Shown: positions 1 through 11,463 of the stretch, piece by piece
Layout: each line of letters opens with the position of its first letter
How positions within the stretch are numbered: the stretch's first letter is position 1
Assembly (NCBI RefSeq): GCF_025118155.1
Contig: NW_026251416.1
Span: 124,001 to 188,000, forward strand
DNA from: Cokeromyces recurvatus
Lineage: Eukaryota; Mucoromycota; Mucoromycetes; Mucorales; Mucoraceae
Direction: 5' to 3'
DNA: 64,000 bases
Program-made: the position numbers and the translations under genes
Notes under the pieces: model-generated
The model's input: only the letters and a program-made list of their open reading frames with translations
What the model was told of the DNA's origin: nothing
Databases searched by the model: none

Positions 1-754
1 ATAGTAAGAGATCAAAATGAAAGAATTTAACTCTTTTTGTGAAGAAATAGGGATTTTTGAGAAACCATTATTCATTTCTTAAAAGTAATGATAGAAGCAC
101 AAATTCATAAATTGTTATCTATTATCTAATTTTCTTTCTTTTTTTAACAATGTATTAGTAAATTTAGTATCATAATAAGAGTACATTTAAGGTTATAATT
201 ACACGAGATTCTATTCTATTACAAATAAAGTCATTTCTTGCATATAAAATCAAATTAGGAATATGTCAAAATAAAGTTAAGATCAAGAAATAAGGGAAAA
301 AGCGCGTGCATCTTTAATTTCAGGTAATGGTTTATCGTTACAACAATATAATGTGCCTGAAATGTTCTCCACGCATCCCTTAATAAAGCACAGATACATA
401 ATCTTCTAATTATAAATAGTTTCCCTATTTGGCAATCTTTTATTGCAATGTTTTAGACTAAAATGAGTTTCTTTTTTAAGACTATTTAAAATAATATGGC
501 AGCAAATAGTCAACGATAAAACGATGAATATGGAAGATGTAGTAATAAAAAAGAACCTTCCGAGCCGCGCTTTTTATATTTGGAAAAAAAAATCTATTCT
601 TCTTTATAACTTTCTGAAGAAGTTCTTCAATTTTGATTTCCTTTTTTTTTTTTCTTTAACATTTTTATTTTATTTTATTTTTCATTTTATTTTAATTTAA
701 TTTATTTTATTTTTTACTTTTATTTTCAAATATTTTTCTTTACAAGAAAAAATA
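1..754. other. Upstream intergenic region, no gene seen
   Basis: AT-rich DNA with no credible coding exon on either strand. A long T-rich tract (about 640-740) immediately precedes the kelch gene start and is the likely core promoter/5' UTR, as at several other genes here. Part of an upstream neighbour's UTR could lie here, but nothing identifies it. Confidence 0.5.
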
Positions 755-1570
755 ATGATAATAAAGTTATTCTTAATAACATTACTCTTATCAGTAACGT
801 TTACAAATGCTTATTTTTATGTGCCAAACTTTATGGCAAATCTACCTTTTCAAGGTGGCATGGCATCAGCAACTAGAAATAACTCTTTAATTATATTTGG
901 TGGCGAAAATGCTACTAATACATATACCAATACTCTTTACTCACTCTCTCAGTTACCAGATACATTCAGTTGGCAATCTTTACCACAAAACAATCCGCCT
1001 CCAGGCAATATTTATGGACAAGCCGTAATCACAAAAGACAATAATCACTTTTATCTGTTAGGTGGCATGACAAATGCAACAAATAATCAGTTAGTTCCTT
1101 TACAATATTACCAATATGCCTTTGATACTAATACATGGACTGCACCTTCAACAAACAAAAATGCTTCTGCACCATTTCCTTATAATAGAAAACTGTTTAG
1201 TGCAACTTATGATGAAACCAATAATAAAATTTATGTCTATGGTGGCGCTTTAAATGAAACTGCCATCTTTTCTGATTTATGGGTTATGGATGTCGCTACT
1301 CAGCATTTTACTCCTTTACCCTCTGCCTATATACCTCGTTACGGTCATACTGCCTCTCTTTTAAGTAATGGACAGCTGGTGATACTTGGTGGTGTAGCAC
1401 AAGTAAACAATAGTGGAGTCATTGAAAATATTTTAGCACCCATGAATGAAATTTACGTCTACGATACAACTACAAATAAATGGGAACTTAAAAAGGCTAC
1501 AGGTGTACACAATATTCTACCTTCAACAAGAACATCGCACACAGCAGTAGTTAGTAAATATCTTTTTTTT

Positions 1571-1610
<40 letters not shown>

Positions 1611-3871
1611 TTTCGTGTGTGCGTGTTATAGGACTGTATGTCATAATTAATCTTTTTTTTTTTTTTTTTATTAGCTTCGGACGATAGAATTATTATTTTT
1701 GGTGGTATGTCCTAAATATAGTAAACATATAAAATAAAATAATTATTAATTTATTATATTTAGGTGATAATGGTGCTCCTGAAAGACAAAGAGTTTATTT
1801 GAATGCAATTGGTATTTTAGACACAAAGACTTGGACATGGACAGTACCAACTATATCAGGTATTCCACCTTCTAGACGTTCTTACGCTGCTGGTGGTATT
1901 CTGTCTCCAAATTATTTTACTGTCGCTTTTGGTCAGTTTATAAAAATAAAATATCATGTGAACATGTAATTAATTATTATTATTATAATAGGTTCTGCAC
2001 TTAACACTTACTATAATGATATTAATGTATTGGATATCAATTCGCTTTCATGGCTTCAAACTTTTGAACAGAAAAACGAATCTTCAAATTCCAAGCTATC
2101 AGGAGGTGCCATTGCTGGTGTAACTATCGCTTGCATTATCATTTTCGTCATTCTCTTATTCTTACTCTGGAGATTTCAAAGTTACTTTCGTTGGCTTATT
2201 AAACGTATTCATCGTGACATTTGGAAGCCACGGTAAGTCTCTATAACAAAAAAAAAAAAAAAGTAAAGAATGTTCATTAACTTCGATTGCTTTACACTTA
2301 GTACTGGTGAACCTGTTTGGGCAGAAACAGCTCGTATTATTTTTCAAATCTTTTTATTGTTCATCTTTTCTCTATTTCTTGTGTTTGTTATTCGCCAAGC
2401 AATTAAAAGCCCGAACGTCACTCAAACAATTGAGGAATCAGCAGCAGAAGTTCAAGTTCCAGGTATGTTCAGAAAATCTATAAATACATATACATATATT
2501 TATAGTCATCCATATGTTTATTTTGAACATATATTATTTTTAGATATTCGTTTCTGTTTTGATGGTTTTCCAAATTATCCAGAAACAGATCCTCGATCCT
2601 TAGGTATCACCTGTCAAACAGACAATGGCTACTCATGTTCCAAATTCATTCAACCATTAAATATGTCTGTCTTTCAACCTACCTTTGCTGACAATTTAGG
2701 TGCTGTCAACTGTTTCTTATTTTTAGCTCCTACCGATTTTGTTCTTACGTCTACATCTGGTGCTAATAATGGCTCAAGACTCTTGTTTTATTTCTGGGGG
2801 GATCAAAGTATCAGTTATGGTCGTATTCATACCTCTGTTTATCCTAAATCGATGGATCCTAATGTACTTGTTTATAACCTCAACAGTCCTGTAGATACAC
2901 TGATGAGAGAATCTGATGTGTTGAATTGGCAAATTAATGAGAGAAATGATATCGAAGTGACAAATGTCTATACCATCGAACCTTATACCTACAGTGCTCT
3001 ATCCTATAATTTAATTGATCATCGTTATCTACAACACGTTGGCTGGAACTATGTTGGCTTCTTGCCCATTACAAACTCAACCCCTGAGGTCGTTACGAAC
3101 TTCCGTGAGGAGGCCCCTAATCCCAACTATGTCCGTACACACGCAGACTTGGGCCTCATCACTGTCTTCCCTAGTGCCTTTGTGAATACGATCGAACGTG
3201 AAATCAAGGTATACACATTAGTCAATGCGCTTGGCTTTGTGGGTGGTGTCTTTGGTCTACTGGTGGCTATACAGGCTTGGCTCTTTGGTTATCGTCCAAG
3301 ATCCCCCTGGGGTGTCGTTCATCGATGGTCTGTGGGTGATATGAAGCGTAGTCTGTTACGTAGCCTTCATGCAAAATTCAAAATTACTGATTCAGGTATT
3401 CCACTCGTACACCCCGTCCATCATCGATTCAGTATGACCAACTTGAATGATCTCGATTATGATGAGCCTGAGACACAACGTATCACGCGTGTAGAAGAAC
3501 GTATGCAAATGTTGGAAACTCTTTTCAAGGCCTATTATGTAGATGATGAAGTCTTTAGATCATTAGATGATGCTAATAAAGATATTCATCTTAAGCAGAT
3601 GAGCCCAAGGCTTGATCACAGTCGATTCCCGCCCTCTCGTTTTCCAACATCAAATCCTAGAACAGAAAAGTTAGACGCATTCGTAAGTAAACCAAATGAA
3701 AGTTTTTCTCAATTTTCAAGACTTGATACAGATACAAGTTCTGTGTCTCATATTCCATTAACACAACAACAGCAACAGCAACAACAACAACAACAGCAGC
3801 AGCAGCAGCAGCAGCAGCAACAACATACACCCTATAAACCAAATACAACGGTTCAATTGAACGATCTTTAA
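755..3871 (+). CDS. Kelch-repeat membrane protein with polyQ tail
   Basis: Exons 755-1553, 1675-1704, 1764-1931, 1992-2232, 2302-2462 and 2544-3871 join in phase into 908 residues. The start gives a clear signal peptide (hydrophobic residues 3-19). About six kelch blades follow, each ending in a GG-type turn such as LIIFGGEN, FYLLGGM, IYVYGGA and IIIFGGDN. Transmembrane segments lie near residues 368-392, 420-442 and 692-716, with a roughly 225-residue domain between the last two, then a hydrophilic tail with 20 consecutive glutamines (about 874-893). The sequence therefore predicts a propeller outside the cell or in the secretory lumen, anchored by three helices. The central domain is not one I can name. 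Function is unknown; kelch propellers usually bind proteins or sugars. Intron 5 (2463-2543) is 81 bp and stop-free, so its retention would add 27 residues. A two-gene reading is less likely because the junction at 2232/2302 restores frame. Confidence 0.85.
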
Positions 3872-4834
3872 ATATGCATCATATATATCTATCTGATAAT
3901 CTCCTACAATGCATTTTTTTTTTTAATATTTATTACAATAAAATATTTTTCTTTTCTCAATTATTTGCCTAATAAATTCCCTTTTTTTTTCGAACAACAC
4001 ATAAATTTGAATATAAAGGATAAGATTAAACTGTATGTTATCTATACCCTAAAGAGAAGGTGGGGAGGAAGAAGAAGAGGTGGTGGTGGTGATTACTCTG
4101 TATTCATTAGATAAGACAATTTAAATGAGATTATTTGCGTTATATAATAGTCTCTATGAAATAAAAAAAAACTTCAAGATGTATTATATGTATAAATATG
4201 TATATACATATATATATATATATATTTTTAATTACAGAACATTCTCAATTCGTAACAAGTTGTATAGAACAGAACCACTTTATAGACGATGAAAAGGAAA
4301 AAAAAATTTTTTTTCTGGTAATATTTGTAACAAGTCTAATAATGGATTTAATGGAAGCACTTATAAACAATATAGTGTCTTTCAATTTATTTGATTTATA
4401 TTTCAGTGACAGTCCTTATATCAATAATATCAGCTTATAAAGTGATTGATATTGTTTCTCCAAGACATTTTAAAGAAGTTTTGGTTGCTTAAAAAAAAAT
4501 AATAATAGAAAAGAAAAGGCATTGGTCTTGAGTACCTTTCCCTTCCTTGCTTTTCTTTTATATATTACAACATCATAAAAAAAAATCTACCTTATGATAA
4601 ATATGTGTTATAAAGATCCATCATACTGAAAGACGGAGTTATAAGCACTTTGTTCATATCTTTATATCTTTTCTCTATTCCGATATTAAAATCAAATTTT
4701 ATAACATACTGTTGTATTATGTAATACAATAATGAATAGAGGTATAATTATGATAAAGAAAGGAATATTGGCTGTTGCTACTTGGCTTTTTTTTTCCTTC
4801 TATATAATTTTAAATAAGCAGAAGATGAAAGTTG

Positions 4835-4865
<31 letters not shown>

Positions 4866-5504
4866 TTCTTTTCTTTTTTTTTTATCTGCAGCGGTAAAAA
4901 TAATTTTTAAATAATAATAAAAAAAAAATTAAACGATTAAACAGCAGTAATTTCCTTCAATTAGGTGACTGGTGACTAGTACAAGATGTGTGTTCTATGA
5001 ACTTTTGACATCTAAAAAAGCAGACTTAATTTTTGTACAGTATTCTGCTAATTTCTTTTCATAAATATAACATATAAACATGAACATGTTTTACAGAAAA
5101 GAAAAAAACTAATACATGTAACTTGATGATAAGCATGTCCTTATTTATTTTCATTGAGGTAAATTATCGTCCTATTTTTTATTTTATTTTTTTTTCCCTT
5201 TTTTATATTTCCAGTCGAAATAGATAAGCTTATTAGTAGCGATACTAAGTATTAGACAAGAAGTCGGTTTTTTAAAGTATTAAATAATAATAAAAGTTTT
5301 CGGTTAAAATTACCGATAGCATGAAGCAGTTGGTTAAATATATTAAAAAATGGTACAAAGGTTAAAACGTAAATCCGAGGAATCCTTTTTTTTTTTTTTG
5401 GAAGAAAAAAAAAATAATTATTAACACGATTTTATTAATACTTTCTAAGTCTACAATATAATAAAAAATAAAGAAGCATCTATTATCTTTTTTTTTTGTT
5501 TTGT
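3872..5504. other. Intergenic region with low-complexity tracts
   Basis: No supported gene. It contains a GGT-rich patch near 4078-4094, an AT dinucleotide run near 4200-4225 and a (CTTT)n microsatellite near 4833-4870. Short open frames are rich in F, I, K, N and Y only and look random. It holds the 3' ends of two convergent genes. Confidence 0.5.
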
Positions 5505-6612
5505 TTAAATCTTCTTACTCTTCATGGGTTCTTTTTTCTTTTGTTGTGCAGCAAGAGCCTTCTTCTTGTTATAAGTAATTCTATAAAAGTTAATAAACAA
5601 GAAAAGATAAGATGTTAAGATAGCACAACCAAAGGCAGCTGCAGTTTCAGTGCCATGACAATCACCAAAGTTTGGCATAGAGCTTGTATAGGTATAAGCA
5701 TAGTAAGAGTAGGTGCAACTATAGATAACAATAAGATCAATGATAAATTGAATAATTTGCATAGTAGTCAAGTATTGTTTCCACCAGATCTTTGCTCCAG
5801 AAGATGTACGGAAGTAGTAGTAATACATAAGCACATGAACAGTCAAATTAAGAACAATAGGAACCCATGACTAATTAAATGATACATTAACTTGCATATT
5901 CCTTTCCTTTTTTTCTTATCATACTTTACCACAGTAGTTTTACCAACTAATTGAGTGTAACATAAAGCCATCGTCATGCTATGATGGAAATAGTGCAAAA
6001 ATTCTAACCCAAAACACAAAAGGACATGAATCAGTTATAATTCTCTCCTCTATCTATCTTTTCCCTCCCCTCCCCCTCTCCCTATAATCCTTACCTAACT
6101 TCTTCTTCTTAATAACCAAGAAAACAGTATCCAAAAGCTCATAATACTTAACCAAATAATTAAGGTAATACAATAATTCCAATTCTTGTGTATATGCCTC
6201 TTCAGAACAAATTGTATAATACAAACCATGTTTGACCAACTTGGGTAGAAGCTGTTCAACTAATAAGACAAGAAGTACAAAAGAGATAACGGTCAAAAAG
6301 GCGTTATGAAGTTGAAAAAGGAATTTGCATTTGACAGGCGACGCGTTCTTAAGTAAATATTGGCCACCAAAAATAACGATAAAATATGTAATGCATCCAA
6401 TAATAACTATTAAAGTCAACGTTATTTAAACAAAGTACTCATTAAACGAGTTTAGATACTTTACCTTCATTTAAAGTGGAAAGAGGAGTAACACCTTCAA
6501 CGAAACGAAAGTCTTTGGCTGATTGACCAACAGCTTTAGTATAGAATTGGTTAAAGTAGTCAAATAAATATACACCAAAAGGTCTTTCTATACTAAATTC
6601 AAGATTCGACAT
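5505..6612 (-). CDS. ELO-family very-long-chain fatty acid elongase
   Basis: Exons on the minus strand are 6612-6465, 6406-6095, 6003-5930 and 5870-5505, giving 299 residues, the usual length for the GNS1/SUR4 family. These ER membrane enzymes catalyse the first, condensing step of fatty-acyl-CoA elongation with malonyl-CoA. The diagnostic histidine box reads FLHYFHH, preceded by a K-x-x-E-x-x-D-T segment (YELLDTVFLVIKKKKLE) and followed by LCYTQLVGKTTVSWVP. Several hydrophobic helices are evident. The C-terminus ends K-x-K-x-x (KSKKI), a likely ER-retrieval signal. The frame across the first intron yields STLNEVIIGC. I cannot tell ELO1-, ELO2- or ELO3-type chain-length specificity from sequence. 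It lies convergent with the kelch gene and divergent from the prenyl synthase, with about 300 bp between the two starts. Confidence 0.93.
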
Positions 6613-6909
6613 TTACTTGTCTTCCTGTTTTTTCTTTTAAAAAAAACTAAAAAAAAAAGGGAAAGGAAAGGAAAGAGAATAAAAAAAAAAACAGGGACAA
6701 ACTTTACCTTTTTTTTTTTATATATTTTATCTAATTTAATGCGGCAATTAAAAAGTATCCCTGGATGCCCAAATATTTAACCGTACATGTATAAATAAAT
6801 ACATATAAAAAAAAAGGGCTATTATTGTATTAATCTCAGCCACATAATCATTGGATTTTATGCCCTTGTTCAACAATTTCCCCAGGAGTACTTGTTTATC
6901 TTTTAAATC

Positions 6910-7990
6910 ATGTACAAAATCGTTCGTCATTCAAGACTCATCAATCCTCAGTCTTATGTACTAAACGCTGGTTTACACACAACAAGAAAAGTTTTGGCAT
7001 CACCAATAAAGGAGGCTACGGATTTATCACCTATAGGGAAGATTGCACATAGTATTGATTCCTTGAAAAGCAGCATTTTAAGTTCTTCACTACTCCGTAA
7101 TGTTACTAAACCAGCAGATACACCTTTTACAGGATCAGCTTCAAATTGGAATCAAGCACTCAGTGAAGCCCAAAGTCTTGTTAAAGAAAAGGACAATGAA
7201 CGCATAATTGATCCTGTGCGTTTAGTAGGCGACGATCTAAAAGAATTGAAAGAAAATATTTCAAAGCTGTTATATAGCGGACACCCCTTTTTGAATAGAG
7301 TTGCTCGGCATTATTTTCATGGCGAAGGTAAACACGTACGACCTTTACTAGTGCTTTTAATTGCACAAGCAACAAGCATAACTGTGAAAAAACAATCACC
7401 AGCACAAATAAATTATGAATCTATTGATACCCCGATTTCACATGGTCTTCAAAATATCACCCAAAGCGGTGTATTTGACCGTAAATTACATTATACACCT
7501 TCAATAACTGAGCAGGGCTGTGTTATCTTGCCTACTCAAAGACGCTTAGCAGAGATTTCAGAAATGATCCATACAGCTTCTTTATTGCATGATGATGTGA
7601 TTGATGCGTCTATGACACGTAGAAATTTGCCTTCAGCAAATGCCTCGTTTGGTAATAAAATGGCTGTCTTGGGTGGCGACTTTTTATTAGCACGAGCATC
7701 ATTAGCCTTAGCGCGCTTAAGGAATACTGAATGTACAGAACTGATGACGACGTGTATTGCCAATTTGGTAGAAGGAGAATTTATGCAACTCAGAAATACA
7801 AACGAAGAATCAAATAATCATGTAAAAAAGTTAAGTACATTTGATCATTATATGGAAAAGACGTATATGAAAACAGGTAGTTTGATTGCTCAGAGTTGTA
7901 AAGCATCTGCAGTTCTAGGCGGTGCAACAAAAGAAATTGCATCCATTGTACATGATTTTGGAAGAAATTTAGGTTTGGCTTTTCAGGTAT

Positions 7991-8040
<50 letters not shown>

Positions 8041-8473
8041 TTTATATACAGGTATATATCATTAACATTTAATTATAGCTTGTAGATGATATGCTTGACT
8101 TTACTGTGACAGCTGCAGAACTTGGAAAACCTGCTGGTGCAGATTTAAAGCTAGGATTAGCAACCGCACCTGTATTATTTGCTTGGGAGGAATATCCAGA
8201 GTTGGAACCATTGATCAAAAGAAAGTTTTCGCAAAAGGGAGATGAAGAAAAAGTAAGTTGAAATATAAACACTTATATATAATATATTTTTACTAAAAGA
8301 TATGTTTGTAGGCAAGAGATCTTGTATATCAAAGTGAGGGATTAAAAAAGACTTTAGAATTGGCAGAACATCATTGTAAATTAGCTAAAGATGCGTTGTA
8401 TAAACTTCCACCATCTGATGCTCGTGCAGCTTTAGTTCAAATTACAGATAAGCTATTAACTAGACGCTCTTAG
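6910..8473 (+). CDS. COQ1: Mitochondrial polyprenyl diphosphate synthase (CoQ tail)
   Basis: Exons 6910-7986, 8079-8252 and 8312-8473 give 470 residues. The enzyme condenses isopentenyl diphosphate units to make the ubiquinone side chain in the mitochondrial matrix. Trans-prenyltransferase signatures are present: GKHVRP near the IPP site, the first aspartate-rich motif HDDVID (D228-D232) and the second DDMLD (D362-D366). The first 60 residues are basic with Ser/Thr and few acidic residues, fitting a mitochondrial presequence. There is a roughly 50-residue linker between GKHVRP and the first Asp motif, which is common in fungal Coq1. Intron 1 carries an uninterrupted run of about 45 A (7994-8038). 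The start is the first ATG of an open frame that begins with a basic leader. Chain length (hexa- to decaprenyl) cannot be read from sequence. Confidence 0.93.
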
Positions 8474-9324
8474 ACTTATTAGAATTTTTCTTTTAATCTA
8501 CATATACATACCACTCATATGCTTAAATGCATATTTTATATATGAAATATAAATACATATTCATACAAGTATCTGCATGATCGTATTATTTGTAAATAAG
8601 GAGTAATACAAGATAAATAGTTGTACAAAACCCTTTTCTCAGTATGTATTATTATTTGTTTATTTGTGTGTGGATATTTCAAGTATTTCGGTGCTTATAA
8701 TACTGAACGACGAGCTTTTTTTTTTAAAAAAAATAAAATAGAGAAACTATTAGATATCTTTTCTAAATTTCAAAATAGTAACTTTTTGTTCAAAGTGTTC
8801 GATATTTCTACCTTATGCTTCTTGTTAATATAACATTTATTAAGTGCTTTAAATGGTAAGTATTAATTATATTTTCTCTATACTATTATTACTCATTTTT
8901 AGTTTAGTTTTAATGATTGATTTGTTACAGTCTGAAGTTTTCATTTTGTACCGTGAATACTATCTAGAGCTCTGTATAAATATATATATATATAAAACAA
9001 CGTTTTCTAAATAATTTTCGATTACTCAAGTTTATAGTCTCATAGTCATTACACAAGAATATCAACAACATAGACAAATTCAACAACACTGTTTTGTCTA
9101 GCCTCCTCTTTTTTTTTTTTTGGATTAATATTTACATTTACTTTCAGGTAAATAGAGTTGCTTTAAAATGCCTTTTTAAGACTGCGATTTGTTCTTCTAA
9201 AAATCTGTGTACCCTCAATATTATACTAAAATATATTATTCTTTAACCCTAGTTTTCTTTTTTTTTTTTAAAAAAAAAAAAATAAAATAAAATAAAATAA
9301 AAAGAAAAAATAAATCAAAAAAAA
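8474..9324. other. Intergenic region between COQ1 and the carrier gene
   Basis: AT-rich spacer with short T and A runs; an A-rich leader with AAATA-type repeats directly precedes the ATG at 9325. No coding exon or RNA gene is seen. Confidence 0.5.
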
Positions 9325-10930
9325 ATGTCTACAGATCATAATCATCCTTTTCCTACTAGCAAAGGCATCAATGGTTTAAGGCCCTACTATACTCCTGGGC
9401 TCAACAATGGCAATTACACTATTGTACCTGATGCATCACAACAAACTACCCCATATTATGCTAATGAATATGACGATTTAATCGACTCCAAAACAGCTGC
9501 AAGAGAACTCATCAACTTTACCCTTTTAAAATACCTTACAACTGCTGTTAGTAGTCCATTTGAAGTATCTAAAACACTTTTACAAGTACAATATATGCCT
9601 CGTGAAGACGCAGAGGTAACATCTATTACTAGAACTAAAGTAGAAGATGGCTCAGACGATGAACAAGAGGAGGTAAATTTGCAGGTTCTTTTTACGTTTT
9701 CATTCATTAATGTTATATAGTATAATGAGTTTACTGAGGAAGAAGAAGAGGAGGAGGAAGAAGACTTTTATGATGAACATAACTCAAGACGCAGAAGACG
9801 CCACTCAGTAGATCTTAATTCGGGAACACTAGATGTGAACGATCCAGTATTTAAAAAAAGAGTTCCTGTTGATGCTAGCGGCTACATTGTTCGTCCCAGT
9901 GTTTATGATGATCCAACTCGACCACCTCATCAGCTCAAACCTATCGAAGGAGGTGTTTGGAAAGGTATTGGTGAATTATTAAAGCAGCCTCATGAAGGTT
10001 GGCGTTCATTATTTAAGGGGCAGTACACAAATTGGCTTTATGAAATTTCACATCTGTTTCTTCAACCTACACTTGAAGGCACATTAAATGACATGTTTGA
10101 TCTTTATGATGACACTATTCCCCTTGTTCATTTGGATCGTGTTGGTCCTAATTTAGCTACGTTAGTAGCAAGTAATCTAATTGTAGGATTTTTATTAAGT
10201 CCTTTAGAGCTTATACGAACAAGGTTAGTAATAAATAAAAAAAAAAAAATCTAATGATGACGTGGGTTATTTATTTTATGGGCTTGAGTCTTTAGATTAC
10301 AGGTTCAATCAGCTTCACCTTTACGAAGAAAATATAAAGGCCCATTTCATGCACTAAGAACAATTATTCAAGAAGAAGGTGGTATTAAAGGACTTTATTT
10401 TTCTCATAACCTTGTGCCTACTCTTCTTTATCACTCTATTACACCTTTACTACAAAACGTAACACCTTTGATTATCGATCGTGTCTTCCGAATCAGTGCA
10501 ACTGAATCACCCTTTTTATATAGTCTTGCAGAGTTAGGCCTTAATACATTAGAAATTCTTGTTACTTTGCCATTGGATACAATTCGTAAGCGACTTCAGT
10601 GTCAGATTAGAACGAGAACTCCTGGCAATAAACGTTTTGAACCTGTTGTCGCACTCAGACCTGTACCTTATACAGGTGTTGCAAATGCTATTTATTGTAT
10701 AATCAAAGAAGAAGGTGGACGACCAAAGAAGAGCAATAGATTACAGAGAAAAAATATTCTAACAGACTGGAGTTTAAGAGGATTATATCACGGCTTTAAT
10801 ATGCAATGTACATCAAATATTGTATTATTCTTTTTGCATGCTATTAATGGAATTGAAGGTAAAATAAGATATTAAACATTTATTTAATACTTATATATGC
10901 TTTGTTATAGATGATTATGAAGATTTTTAA
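9325..10930 (+). CDS. UGO1: Ugo1-like mitochondrial outer-membrane carrier protein
   Basis: Exons 9325-9672, 9721-10223, 10296-10858 and 10911-10930 give 477 residues. The protein is a divergent mitochondrial-carrier-fold protein. Carrier-like half-repeats are visible (SPFEVSKTLLQVQY, SPLELIRTRLQVQSA, LPLDTIRKRLQCQI, EEGGIKGLYFSH), but the classic P-x-D/E-x-x-K/R pattern is partly relaxed. Between the first repeat and the rest there is a strongly acidic tract (runs of Glu) followed by five arginines. In yeast, Ugo1 links Fzo1 and Mgm1 during mitochondrial fusion; animal SLC25A46 is related. This assignment rests on overall layout (N-terminal PYY-type region, acidic insert, degenerate repeats) and is an inference. 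The last exon codes only the terminal DDYEDF. Confidence 0.7.
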
Positions 10931-10986
10931 GATAGCTTTCTAATAATAATAATAATAATAATAATAAAATAAAATAAAATAAAAAA

Positions 10987-11242
10987 AGCTTTGAAAAATG
11001 GTTATATAATGATTCTAAAAATCGAAAACATCACTTTGCTTGTCAAATTTCTTTATTAACTGTACTTGTCTCTATCATCATCTTTATAATAAACAAGAGT
11101 TTATAGCTAAGAATACATTTTATCAAATACAATCATTCTATCCTATTTTGAATAGTGTTGCAAACTTTCCCTTTCAACGACAAATAGAAAATAATTCAAA
11201 AGAAAAGAAAAAAGCAAGTATCCAAAGAGACGCTCTTTAATC
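10987..11242 (+). other. Coding-like fragments downstream of the Ugo1-like gene
   Basis: Two short open stretches read like protein but do not form a gene. At 10987-11106 a 39-codon frame contains a basic segment then a hydrophobic helix (LLTVLVSIIIFII) and ends in TAG. At 11040-11240 an overlapping frame continues with a hydrophilic Lys/Glu-rich end. No in-frame ATG or usable donor joins them. They could be 3' UTR, a decayed gene end, or one ORF broken by a frameshift. Confidence 0.2.
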
Positions 11243-11463
11243 ATTCTAATTCTTCAGCACTTTACATAATAAAAATTTGTATCGATAATTATCTATCTAT
11301 CTATTTATATATGTTACAGCTTTTTATTTATTTATTTATAGATATACACAATAATCATATTTAGTGACATTTGCATATCCCTGACTCTAAGTTCTATTTT
11401 GCTCATCAGATCCAAGATAAGGGATATGGAAAATCTTTTTATTATGCATTTCTTTTATTTGAA

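Noticed and set aside
1459..1644. Minus-strand frame with poly-Lys opposite the kelch gene
   Set aside because: It is the reverse of a T run in intron 1 and of kelch coding sequence.
3657..3848. Ala/Val-rich minus-strand frame
   Set aside because: It is the complement of the polyQ (CAA/CAG) tract of the kelch protein.
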